Assembly: GCA_045605025.1 (NCBI GenBank)
Contig: JAZUPE010000043.1
Span: forward strand, 43,017-107,016
From: SIG598 sp045605025
Lineage (GTDB): Bacteria > Bacillota > Clostridia > Oscillospirales > Acutalibacteraceae
Reading direction: 5' to 3'
Length of the DNA stretch: 64,000 bases
Position 1 is the first letter of the stretch. Every line of letters begins with the position of its first letter. Below, in pieces: positions 52,083 through 61,400 of this stretch. The position numbers and the translations under genes are program-made. The notes under the pieces were generated by a model. That model did no database searches, had not been told where the DNA came from, and was given only the letters and a program-made list of their open reading frames with translations.

Positions 52083-53360
52083 TTATCGCACGCAGCGGCC
52101 GATATCAGTGCGGAACTGCTTGCCTTCGAAATCGATCTTAGCAGCCGCAGCGTAAGCGGCATCGATGGCTGCATCCAGATCTGCGCCGTTGGCGGTGATA
52201 CCCAGCACACGTCCGCCGTTTGTGGCGTAAGTGCCATTCTCACCGGAAGTACCGGCGTGATAGACGGTTGCACCGTCCACCTGACCGTCAGCGTCCAGAC
52301 CGCTGATAACCTTGCCCTTTTCATAACTGCCGGGATATCCACCGGAAGCAAGGATAACGCAGGCACAGGCACCGTTGTCCCACTGAACATCCAGCTGATC
52401 GAGTTTCTCATCAATAACAGCGTTGATAACATCCAGCAGGTCTGTCTTGAGTCTTGGCAGAACCACCTGCGTCTCGGGATCGCCGAATCGACAGTTGTAT
52501 TCGATGACCTTAGGACCATCTTTGGTGATCATAAGACCGAAATACAGACAGCCCTTGAAAGGACGACCTTCGGCGCTCATGGCAGCCACGGTTGGTTCAA
52601 AGATCTCCTTGCGGCAGCGCTCAGCAACTTCATCAGTGTAGAATGGGTTGGGGCTGATGGTACCCATACCGCCGGTATTGGGGCCCTTGTTGCCGTCGTA
52701 GGCAGGCTTGTGATCCATGGAAGAAACCATGGGCTTGACGGTCTTACCGTCGGTGAACGCCAGCACAGAAACCTCGGGACCCTGCAGGAATTCCTCCACG
52801 ACGATAGTGTCGCCGGAAGCGCCAAAGCACTTGTCGTTCATCATGGAATTGACGGCAGCCTCAGCCTCGGCAAGATCTGCGGCGATAACAACGCCCTTAC
52901 CCAGAGCCAGACCGTCGGCTTTGATTACGGTGGGGAAAGAATTCTGCTTGCGGATGTATTCCATAGCTGCGGCAGGATCGGTAAAGATTTCATAAGCAGC
53001 GGTGGGAATACCGTACTTCTTCATCAGATCCTTGGAGAACGCCTTGCTACCCTCAATTGCAGCAGCCTTGGCATTCGGGCCGAATGCACGGAAGCCTCTG
53101 GAGTTCATTGCATCAACCATACCAAGTACCAGAGGATCATCGGGAGCCACGAACACGCAGTCGGGCTTAAGCTGTTCAGCAAGGGCGACCATACCCTCCA
53201 CGTCAGTAGCCTTGACGGGATAGCACTCGGCATCAGCAGCGATACCCGCATTGCCGGGCGCGCAGTAGATCTTATCTATGCCCTCACTCTTTTTCAGAGC
53301 GCGGATAATGGCATGCTCGCGACCTCCGCCGCCAACAACCAGAATTTTGATTTTGCTCAT
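52083..53360 (-). CDS. purD: Phosphoribosylamine-glycine ligase
   Basis: PurD joins glycine to phosphoribosylamine with ATP in de novo purine synthesis. The 425-residue protein begins with KILVVGGGGREHAI and has the ATP-grasp signatures FPTVIKADGLALGKGVVIA and the metal-binding YNCRFGDPETQ. The start at 53360 follows AAAGGA; a longer in-frame start would run into the intergenic hairpin. It is the last gene of the pfkA-purEMNHD operon and is followed by a terminator. Confidence 0.97.
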   Translation of the reverse strand: MSKIKILVVGGGGREHAIIRALKKSEGIDKIYCAPGNAGIAADAECYPVKATDVEGMVALAEQLKPDCVFVAPDDPLVLGMVDAMNSRGFRAFGPNAKAAAIEGSKAFSKDLMKKYGIPTAAYEIFTDPAAAMEYIRKQNSFPTVIKADGLALGKGVVIAADLAEAEAAVNSMMNDKCFGASGDTIVVEEFLQGPEVSVLAFTDGKTVKPMVSSMDHKPAYDGNKGPNTGGMGTISPNPFYTDEVAERCRKEIFEPTVAAMSAEGRPFKGCLYFGLMITKDGPKVIEYNCRFGDPETQVVLPRLKTDLLDVINAVIDEKLDQLDVQWDNGACACVILASGGYPGSYEKGKVISGLDADGQVDGATVYHAGTSGENGTYATNGGRVLGITANGADLDAAIDAAYAAAAKIDFEGKQFRTDIGRCVR

Positions 53361-53399
53361 GGGTTTGTTCCTTTCTGCAAAACATATCTGCTGTACACT

Positions 53400-53436
53400 A
53401 CAGTAGTGGGCGGATATAAAATCCGCCCCTACGAAT
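53400..53436. repeat. Palindromic intergenic element between purH and purD
   Basis: A perfect 8-bp inverted repeat, GGGCGGAT-ATAAA-ATCCGCCC (53408-53428), is flanked by a GTAG/CTAC pair. The form GTAG-GGGCGGAT...ATCCGCCC resembles short palindromic repeats that I recall as scattered in Firmicutes genomes; only one copy is seen in this window. Confidence 0.5.
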
Positions 53437-53458
53437 AATAAATCAGTTAATAGCAAAC

Positions 53459-55015
53459 TCAGTGCTTGAAGTGGCGCATACCGGTGAACAGCATGGCGAT
53501 GCCGGCCTCATTGCAGGCGTCGATGGACTCCTGATCACGAATGGATCCGCCGGGCTGGATAATAGCGGTGATGCCTGCCTTCTTTGCGGACTCCACGCAG
53601 TCGGGGAACGGGAAGAAAGCATCGCTGCCCATGACGCTGCCAACAGACTTCTCGCCGGCATATCTGATAGCGAGATCCAGAGCGGTGACGCGGTTGGTCT
53701 GACCGGGGCCGACACCCACGGTGCCGTTATCCTTGACCAGGCAGATGCCGTTGGACTTGACGTGCTTGACGACGCGCCACGCGATCATCAGCTGAGCCAT
53801 CTCGTCCTCGGTAGGCTGGCGGTTGGTGACACACTTGATGTCCGCCTCGTTGCACAGCTCGGTGTCCAGCTGCTGAACCAGCAGACCGCCTGCGACCTTC
53901 TTCATATCCAGCATAGTGCTGTCGTTGGCGACGGCGCAGTTAGGCAGTCTGAGCAGACGGATGTTCTTCTTCTGCATCAGGATATCAAGAGCAGCCTGAG
54001 AGAAGGAAGGAGCGATGATGATCTCAAGGAAGATCTTGGCAAGCTCATTGGCGGTGGCTTCGTCAACCTCACGGTTGAGTGCTACGATGCCGCCGAAGAT
54101 GGAGACGGGGTCAGACTCGTATGCCTTCATATATGCATCGTACAGAGTCTCGCCGATACCGACGCCGCAGGGATTTGCGTGCTTGACGGCAACAGCGCAG
54201 GGCTGCTCGGTGCCGAACTCCTTGAGTACGTCAAGAGCACCGTTGGCATCGTTGATGTTGTTGTAGGAAAGCTCCTTGCCGTGAAGCTGCTCGGCAGCGC
54301 TCAGGCAGTTGGTGCGGTTGCCAATCTCGCGGAAGAATGCAGCAGCCTGATGGGGATTCTCGCCGTAGCGCATCTCCTGAACCTTCTCGTAGGTAACGGT
54401 GAAGTTCTCGGTCAGGGGGCTCTCGCCTCTCTGCTCGCGCAGATAGTTGCTGATAAGGGTATCGTACTGGGCAGTGTGGTCAAACACCTTGCCAGCCAGT
54501 TTGAACTTGACATCACGGGAAACTTCGCCGTTAGCCTTGATCTGATCAATAACGGTCTGATAGTCAGCGGGATCGACGATGACAGCAACGTCCTGCCAGT
54601 TCTTGGCAGCGGCACGGATCATGGTGGGTCCGCCTATGTCGATGTTCTCGATGGCGTCCTCCAGCTCAACAGGAGGCTGCTTGAGGATGGTAGCCTTGAA
54701 GGGATAGAGGTTGATGGCAACGATGTCGATGGGAGTAACGCCCAGCTCATCGATCTGCTTCATGTGCTCCTCATTGCCGCGCATGGCAAGGATACCGGCG
54801 TGGATCATGGGATGCAGTGTCTTGACACGACCGTCCAGACACTCGGGGAAACCGGTGATGGAAGAAACCTCGGTGGTAGGGATCTCAGCGGCAGCCAGAG
54901 CCTTGGCGGTACCACCGGTGGAGAGAACCTCGTAACCCAGCTCGGTCAGCTGGCGGGCGAACTCCACGCATCCGGTCTTGTCGGAAACACTGATGATTGC
55001 ACGTTTTTTAGACAT
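53459..55015 (-). CDS. purH: Bifunctional AICAR transformylase/IMP cyclohydrolase
   Basis: PurH carries out the last two steps to IMP. The 518-residue protein has the N-terminal MGS-like cyclohydrolase domain (RAIISVSDKTGCVEFARQL, VKTLHPMIHAGIL) and the C-terminal transformylase domain (RYGENPHQAAAF, KHANPCGVG with the catalytic Lys-His, SDAFFPFPD and IIQPGGSIRDQE). Length is normal for the family. Its start overlaps the 3' end of purN by 8 bases. Confidence 0.97.
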   Translation of the reverse strand: MSKKRAIISVSDKTGCVEFARQLTELGYEVLSTGGTAKALAAAEIPTTEVSSITGFPECLDGRVKTLHPMIHAGILAMRGNEEHMKQIDELGVTPIDIVAINLYPFKATILKQPPVELEDAIENIDIGGPTMIRAAAKNWQDVAVIVDPADYQTVIDQIKANGEVSRDVKFKLAGKVFDHTAQYDTLISNYLREQRGESPLTENFTVTYEKVQEMRYGENPHQAAAFFREIGNRTNCLSAAEQLHGKELSYNNINDANGALDVLKEFGTEQPCAVAVKHANPCGVGIGETLYDAYMKAYESDPVSIFGGIVALNREVDEATANELAKIFLEIIIAPSFSQAALDILMQKKNIRLLRLPNCAVANDSTMLDMKKVAGGLLVQQLDTELCNEADIKCVTNRQPTEDEMAQLMIAWRVVKHVKSNGICLVKDNGTVGVGPGQTNRVTALDLAIRYAGEKSVGSVMGSDAFFPFPDCVESAKKAGITAIIQPGGSIRDQESIDACNEAGIAMLFTGMRHFKH

Positions 55016-55649
55016 CTTGCTTTTCCTCCGTTATGTAAGTTTTATTATCTACTATCTTAATCTGTCCCTGACAGAACTGTCGGACAACCTGAGGCAGCAG
55101 AATCCATTCGGCCTGCTCCATAACCCTGCGCTGCAGAGTTTCAGGTGTATCGTCCTGCTCGATATATACGGCTTTCTGGGCGATGATCGCGCCGCCGTCG
55201 GGGATTTCATTGACAAAATGCACTGTAGCGCCGGTCACCTTTACACCTGCAGCCAGTGCCGCTTCATGAACCTTCAGTCCATAGTAGCCCTTGCCGCAGA
55301 AGCTGGGGATGAGCGCCGGGTGGATATTGATGATGCGGTTGGCATAGCGCTCGGTGACGCGCTTGCTCAGAATGGAGAGAAAGCCTGCCAGCACGATAAG
55401 ATCAATGTTATACTTATCCAGAATCGCAAACAGCGCGTTTTCGTACTCTTCCTCACAGGAAAACGCGGTGCGTCGGCACACCTCGCCGGGGACGGAGAAA
55501 GCCTCCGCCCGACGAAGTGCACCGACGTTTTCTTTGCTGGCTATAACACAGACGATACGGCCACCGCCGAGACCGCCTGCTTTTTCAGCATCCAGACGCG
55601 CCTGAAGATTAGTGCCGCCTCCGGACACCATTACAGCTATGTTCAGCAT
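55008..55649 (-). CDS. purN: Phosphoribosylglycinamide formyltransferase
   Basis: PurN transfers a formyl group from 10-formyltetrahydrofolate to GAR. The 213-residue protein has the N-terminal VMVSGGGTNLQA phosphate-binding loop and the catalytic region NIHPALIPSFCGKGYYG...TGATVHFVNEIPDGG, which contains the conserved Asn, His and Asp. It overlaps purM by 7 bases at its start and purH by 8 bases at its end, showing a tightly packed operon. Confidence 0.96.
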   Translation of the reverse strand: MLNIAVMVSGGGTNLQARLDAEKAGGLGGGRIVCVIASKENVGALRRAEAFSVPGEVCRRTAFSCEEEYENALFAILDKYNIDLIVLAGFLSILSKRVTERYANRIINIHPALIPSFCGKGYYGLKVHEAALAAGVKVTGATVHFVNEIPDGGAIIAQKAVYIEQDDTPETLQRRVMEQAEWILLPQVVRQFCQGQIKIVDNKTYITEEKQDV

Positions 55650-56677
55650 ATTTCGATCCTTTCGTCTCCCTCGGTGACTTCACCGATTATGTATGCGGTC
55701 TCGCCGCAGCTCTGGAGCACCTGTACAGCCTTGTCAGCCTCGTCCTTGGGAACGGCTACGACCAGTCCGACACCCATGTTGAAGGTGTTGAACATATCGC
55801 GCTCGCTAATGCGGCTCATGCCCTTGAGAACATTGAAGATTGGATGAATGCGAACAGCAGCCTTTTCGACCTTTGCGCAAAGGCCCTTGGGGATGATGCG
55901 GGGAATATTCTCGTAGAATCCGCCGCCGGTGATGTGGGCGATGCCGTGGACATCGCACTGGTCGATCACAGCAAGAGCGGACTTGACGTAGATCTTGGTG
56001 GGGGTAATGAGCTCCTCGCCCAGAGTCTTGCCCAGATCGGACAGGTACATTCTGATGTTGTCCTCGTTGACACGGGTGACGTGACGTACAAGAGAGAAGC
56101 CGTTGGAGTGCAGACCGCTGGAAGCGACGCCGATAAGCACATCGCCAGCCTTGATGGCCGTACCGTCGATGAGCTTGTCACCGTCAGCCATACCTACGCA
56201 GAAGCCTGCAAGGTCATATTCGTCAATGGGATAGAAGCCGGGCATCTCGGCAGTCTCGCCGCCGATGAGAGCGCAGCCTGCCTGACGGCAACCCTCGGCA
56301 ACACCCGCAACGATCTCAGCAACGCGCTCAGGTTTGTTCTTGCCCAGCGCGAGATAATCCAGGAAGAACAGAGGCTGTGCGCCGCAGCAAACAACGTCGT
56401 TTGCGCACATGGCAACGCAGTCGATTCCGATGGTGTCATGCTTGTTGAGCAGGAAAGCTATCTTCAGCTTGGTGCCGACGCCGTCGGTGCCGGAAACCAG
56501 CACGGGATTGCCAATGGACTTGAAGTCCGGGCGGAACATACCGCCAAAGCCGCCGATGCTGGTCATAACGCCGGGAGTAAAGGTACTCTCGACGTGACTC
56601 TTCATCAGTTCTACGGCCTTGTAACCAGCGGTTACATCAACTCCGGCGTCTCTGTAGCTGTTGCTGAAGCTGTTCAT
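55643..56677 (-). CDS. purM: Phosphoribosylformylglycinamidine cyclo-ligase
   Basis: PurM closes the imidazole ring to give AIR using ATP. The 344-residue protein shows SYRDAGVDVTAGYKAVELMK, the ATP-site segment SGTDGVGTKLKIAF, the IDCVAMCANDVVCCGAQPLFFLDY block and GGETAEMPGFY, all hallmark PurM sequences. GGAGG lies 8 bases ahead of the ATG. A 107-base gap with a hairpin separates it from purE upstream. Confidence 0.97.
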   Translation of the reverse strand: MNSFSNSYRDAGVDVTAGYKAVELMKSHVESTFTPGVMTSIGGFGGMFRPDFKSIGNPVLVSGTDGVGTKLKIAFLLNKHDTIGIDCVAMCANDVVCCGAQPLFFLDYLALGKNKPERVAEIVAGVAEGCRQAGCALIGGETAEMPGFYPIDEYDLAGFCVGMADGDKLIDGTAIKAGDVLIGVASSGLHSNGFSLVRHVTRVNEDNIRMYLSDLGKTLGEELITPTKIYVKSALAVIDQCDVHGIAHITGGGFYENIPRIIPKGLCAKVEKAAVRIHPIFNVLKGMSRISERDMFNTFNMGVGLVVAVPKDEADKAVQVLQSCGETAYIIGEVTEGDERIEIC

Positions 56678-56705
56678 TGGTGTGTCCTCCAGTACTTATT
56701 AATTT

Positions 56706-56733
56706 CACAGAACGAACCTTCCTGCGTTCTGTG
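56706..56733 (-). promoter_or_regulatory. Intercistronic hairpin between purE and purM
   Basis: CACAGAACG pairs with CGTTCTGTG around a 10-base loop. There is no T run on the minus strand, so it is better read as an mRNA processing or stability element. Confidence 0.4.
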
Positions 56734-56784
56734 TAAAAAATCTGATTGATTTACTTCGATAAAAATTTTATGTATGCCGACGGA

Positions 56785-57297
56785 CTACCTGCCCAACAGC
56801 TCGTTAAGCTTACCTGTGACGGCAGCGTCCTTTGCGGCGACTTTTTCAGCCATATCGGCTTTCATTGCCGCCAGCTTTCCGGCAAGATTCTCGTCAGCCA
56901 GAGCCAGCATCTGCACCGCAAGTATGGCGGCGTTATCTGCACCGTTGATTGCAACGGTGGCAACGGGAATGCCCGAAGGCATCATAACGGTTGCCAGCAG
57001 AGCATCCATACCGTCAAGAGCGGCGGACTTTACCGGAATACCGATAACAGGCAGTGTGGTATGTGCAGCCAGTACACCTGCGAGGTGTGCTGCCATACCG
57101 GCAGCGGCGATGATCACGCCGTAACCGTTCTGTGCGGCATTGGCTGCGAACTCAGCCGCGGCAGCGGGAGTTCTGTGGGCGGACATGACATGCACATCAT
57201 ATTCCACCCCGAAGCTTTCCAGACGCTTTGCGGCAGGAGCGAGAACGGGCAGATCACTGTCACTGCCCATAATGATAGCAACGCGCTTTGCAGACAT
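56785..57297 (-). CDS. purE: 5-(carboxyamino)imidazole ribonucleotide mutase
   Basis: PurE converts N5-CAIR to CAIR. The 170-residue protein has the class I landmarks IIMGSDSDLPV, YDVHVMSAHRTP with the catalytic Ser-Ala-His, and the C-terminal GIPVATVAINGADNAAILAVQML. The class I enzyme normally needs PurK to supply N5-CAIR; no purK is seen in this window. It follows pfkA by 23 bases on the same strand. Confidence 0.96.
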   Translation of the reverse strand: MSAKRVAIIMGSDSDLPVLAPAAKRLESFGVEYDVHVMSAHRTPAAAAEFAANAAQNGYGVIIAAAGMAAHLAGVLAAHTTLPVIGIPVKSAALDGMDALLATVMMPSGIPVATVAINGADNAAILAVQMLALADENLAGKLAAMKADMAEKVAAKDAAVTGKLNELLGR

Positions 57298-57320
57298 CTC
57301 AATAATTCCTTTCCGTTAAA

Positions 57321-58400
57321 TCAGATGGAAACGTCGCTGGCAACCTGCAGCAGGTCAAAGGGGAAGTCCTTCTTCATCTCAAGAGCTTCGTTGATCTCGT
57401 AATCGACCACCTGCTCACCCTTCATTGCCACAACGCGACCGCCGTTTCCGGAGCACAGAAGCTCAACTGCACGGTGACCCATCTGGGTAGCGGCGACACG
57501 GTCACGCACAGAGGGAGAACCGCCGCGCTGAATATGACCGAGGATAGTGGTGCGGGTGTCGCGTCCGGTCTTTTCCTTGATCTGACGAGAAATCTCATCG
57601 ATATTGCCTACGCCCTCGGCCACAACAATGATGAAGTGCTTTTTGCCGGTGCCCTGCACGAAGTTGATGCGGTCGATGATGTCACGGTCGATATCAGCTT
57701 CCTTTTCGGGAACCAGAGCGGCAAAGGCGCCGCTGGCGATGGCGGTGTTAAGAGCGATGTATCCGGCATGACGACCCATGACCTCAACGATATTGCAGCG
57801 GTCGTGGGACTGAGCGGTATCACGCAGATTGTCGATCATGCGCATGGCGGTGTTCATCGCAGTATCGTATCCGATGGTGTAATCGGAGCAGCCGATGTCG
57901 TTGTCGATGGTACCGGGAATACCAACACAAGGGATACCGGCATTGGTCAAGTCGCGGGCTCCGCGGAAAGAACCGTCACCGCCGATGACCACGACACCGT
58001 TGATACCCTCGTTGAAGCAGTTGTCAGCAGCCTGCTTGACTCCTTCGGGCGTCTCAAACGCCTTGCAGCGGGCAGTGCACAGCTTTGTTCCGCCGCTCTG
58101 CAGAGTGTTGGACACCGCACGCAGACCCATGGGAGTGAACTTGCCTTCGATCAGACCGTTGTAACCATGATCCACACCGAAAACCTGCACATTGACATCC
58201 TGACGGGCATGGGCACTCTTTACAACGGCACGCACCGCAGCATTCATACCGGGAGCGTCACCGCCACTGGTGAGCACAGCGATCTTTATGGTCTTCTTGC
58301 TTTCAGCAGCCGCGGGTACTGCAGCCTCTTCGGCTGCAACGACTTCATTAGCTGCTTTCTCTGCAGGCTTTTCTGTCTGCTTGTCTTTCCAGAATAACAT
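57321..58400 (-). CDS. pfkA: ATP-dependent 6-phosphofructokinase with N-terminal extension
   Basis: This 359-residue enzyme has the canonical ATP-type active site: GGDAPGMN from 46, GGDGS at 140-144 (G143 matches E. coli Gly104) and PGTIDND with G163 and catalytic D166. It also has the effector and substrate segments SHDRCNIVEVMGRHAGY and GHIQRGGSPSVRDR. A 35-residue Ala/Glu/Lys-rich extension precedes the normal start; it is low in complexity and may be dispensable. It is the promoter-proximal gene of a purine operon and the second PFK in the window. Confidence 0.96.
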   Translation of the reverse strand: MLFWKDKQTEKPAEKAANEVVAAEEAAVPAAAESKKTIKIAVLTSGGDAPGMNAAVRAVVKSAHARQDVNVQVFGVDHGYNGLIEGKFTPMGLRAVSNTLQSGGTKLCTARCKAFETPEGVKQAADNCFNEGINGVVVIGGDGSFRGARDLTNAGIPCVGIPGTIDNDIGCSDYTIGYDTAMNTAMRMIDNLRDTAQSHDRCNIVEVMGRHAGYIALNTAIASGAFAALVPEKEADIDRDIIDRINFVQGTGKKHFIIVVAEGVGNIDEISRQIKEKTGRDTRTTILGHIQRGGSPSVRDRVAATQMGHRAVELLCSGNGGRVVAMKGEQVVDYEINEALEMKKDFPFDLLQVASDVSI

Positions 58401-58439
58401 GGCGATCCGCTCCTTCAGTATAAAATATAACTATTAGAC

Positions 58440-58468
58440 ATTATATAACAAATACATCTTGTTATCAA
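58440..58468 (-). promoter_or_regulatory. Promoter of the pfkA-purEMNHD operon
   Basis: On the minus strand TTGATA (58463-58468), 17 bases, TATAAT (58440-58445). The leader of about 30 bases is too short for a purine riboswitch. Confidence 0.75.
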
Positions 58469-58497
58469 GAACAATTCGGATACAAAATATACCCTTA

Positions 58498-61400
58498 CTA
58501 GACCAGTTTTATATTATCTTCGCCCAATATATTGGAAAGTTCACGGAGCATGACCGTGTTTGGATCCACCCATAGTTCTCTGGGCGCGCACATAAGTCCG
58601 CCCTGAGCGCAGTACACGTACACCGGCGTCATTCCGTCAAACACACGAAGAATCTTTTTTGCCTGCTCAAGTTCGGGGCAGTCAAGTGATGCGCACTTGA
58701 GATATAGTCCCGGACGGATATTCTTTCCTGCTTGCTTCTGCGGCTGAGAGGACAGGGAATCAATCTTTGGCGCTCTCCCCCGTTCGACTGCGGGCTGCGG
58801 CGCTTCCGTTCTACGTGGGGAAGCAAACTGCCTGCGCTCCGCCGGCTGCTCGTTATCCCCTGGGATACGCACACTGTCACAGATGATCTTCGGAGCCTCA
58901 TCCTCACGAACGCTGACTCTTCCCTCAACACGAACAATGTTCCCCGGCTTGATAATGCCGGAGCATTCCTCCAGCGTCCTTGGAAACACAAGCATTTCGG
59001 TCATGGCGGTCATGTCTTCGATCTGGACATAGGCCATCATGTCGTTGCTGCGCGTCGCTCTGAGCTTGACCGCATCAATGATGCACAGCAATGTAACCAT
59101 CATACCGTCCGCGGCACTGTTTTCATCCTGCACCACCGAGGAAAGACGGGTTGCGTTTATCTGCTCCGCAAGTCCGGCGTGTTCAGACAGCGGGTGACCG
59201 GAAAGGTACATTTCAGTGACGTCCTTTTCCATCGAGAGCAATTCGCTCTGAGGATACTCTTCCACTTCAGGTAGCTGAGGTGCGCTTGACTCAGTCTCTC
59301 CAATAAGGTCGAACAGCCCCATCTGTCCCTGCAGATTGTTGCGCCGGTCGGCATCAAGACCGTCCATTATTGCCTCCAGCCCCAGAAGCATCTGCCGGCG
59401 GTTGGCTCCAAGGCCGTCCAGAGCACCGCTCTTTACCATGCTTTCAATGGCACGGCGATTGGTATCTCCGCCGTACATACGGCTGCAGAAATCGTAGAAC
59501 GACTCAAACGGGCCGCCGCTCTGGCGCTCGGCAATTATCCTTTCTATCATTCCCGAACCGAGGTTTTTTATTGCCAGCATACCGAAGCGGATATTTTCTC
59601 CTGCAACGGTAAATTTCATCTGGCTTTCATTGACATGAGGCGGCAGCACCGGAATGCCTGTGTTCTGGCATTCATTAATGTATTCCGCCAGCTTGTCTCG
59701 CTTGTCAAGAACACTGGTCAGCAGCGCCGCCATATATTCCTGCGGATAGTAATACTTAAGCCATGCGGTCTGGTATGAAACCAGCGCGTACGCAGCCGCG
59801 TGACTTTTGTTAAAGGCATAAGAAGCAAACGATGACATCTCGGAAAAAATCCTGTCCGCGACCTCTGCACTTACGCCTCTGCGCACCGCACCATCAATAA
59901 CAACCTTACCGTCATCATCCACAAGACCGTTGATAAACACATCTCTTTCCCGCTCCATGACATCATGCTTTTTCTTGCTCATAGCGCGGCGCACAACGTC
60001 GGCACGTCCGAAGGAATATCCCGCAAGTTCACGGAATATCTGCATAACCTGCTCCTGATAAACGATGCAGCCGTTGGTAACCTCGAGTATGTTTCTCAGC
60101 ATCGGGGTATCGTATGTTGTACTCTCCGGATGCTCGCGGTTGTGGACATATTTCGGAATTGAATCCATCGGCCCCGGGCGGTAAAGTGAGATAACGGCGA
60201 TGATGTCCTCAAGACTGGTGGGAACCACCTGCGTCAATGTGCGGCGCATGCCCTCCGATTCAAACTGAAACACGCCGCCTGTCTGTCCTCGGGCGAACAT
60301 TTCATATACCGGCGCGTCATCGTCACGCACATTGCGGATATCAAAATCCGGCTGCTTTTCCCGTATCATGCGGGCGCAGTCCTCGATGACAGTCAGGTTG
60401 CGCAAGCCGAGGAAGTCGAACTTGAGCAGTCCCAGCTCCTCAAGGGTAGTCATGGTAAACTCTGCGACAGCAGTACCCTCCGCCATAGCCAGCGGCACGT
60501 AATCGCTGATGGGACGGTCAGTAATAACCACACCCGCCGCATGCATGGATGTGTTGCGGGGCATACCCTCAACCTTCATGGCCATCTCCAGCAGTTCGGC
60601 AATCTGGCGGTCACTGTCACGGGCGGCACGCAGGTCAGCAGAACGCTTGATGGCATCGGCGATGGTGATACCCGGCTCAGCCGGAATCATCTTGGCAATC
60701 CTATCCGCCACTCCGTATGGCAGTCCCATTGCTCTGGCAACATCGCGGATAGAGTTTTTCGCCGCCATGGTGTTAAAAGTGACGATCATGGAGACGTAGT
60801 CAAAGCCATATTTTGCACGAACGTATTCGATGACCTCCTGCCGACGTTCGGTGCAGAAGTCCACGTCAAAGTCGGGCATACTCACGCGCTCGGGATTGAG
60901 GAACCGCTCAAAAAGAAGATTATAGCGAATGGGATCGATATCAGTTATGCCTATGCTGTAGGCGGCAACGCTGCCCGCACCCGAGCCTCTGCCGGGGCCT
61001 ACAGGGATACCGTTGCGCTTGGCATAGTTGACGTAGTCCTGCACGATGAGGAAGTAATCAACAAAGCCCATTTTGGCAATGGTTTCCAGCTCGAACTCAA
61101 GACGGTCGATTATGCTCTGCTCAGGCTGATCGCCGTAGCGGCGGTGCAGCCCTTCAAAGCACAGGGCACGGAAGTATTCAATGTTACTGCGCCCGTCGGG
61201 AATCTCAAATACGGGCAGCTTGTAGTTGCCGAATTCAAAATCAAAATTGCAGCGCTCGGCAATGCGCACGGTATTCTCGAGAGCATCGGGACGGGAAGGC
61301 ACCAGAGCGGCCATCTCCTCTTCGCTCTTGAGATAGAATTCGTCGGTGGCAAAGCGGAACGCCTTGGGGTTGGTGATAACGTCCTTGGTCTGTACGCACA

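Noticed and set aside
53462..55060. 532-codon open frame antisense to purH
   Set aside because: It is a by-product of codon bias opposite a well-conserved gene.
56678..56784. Purine riboswitch or terminator between purE and purM
   Set aside because: Only a simple 9-bp hairpin is seen, with no conserved purine aptamer core and no T run.
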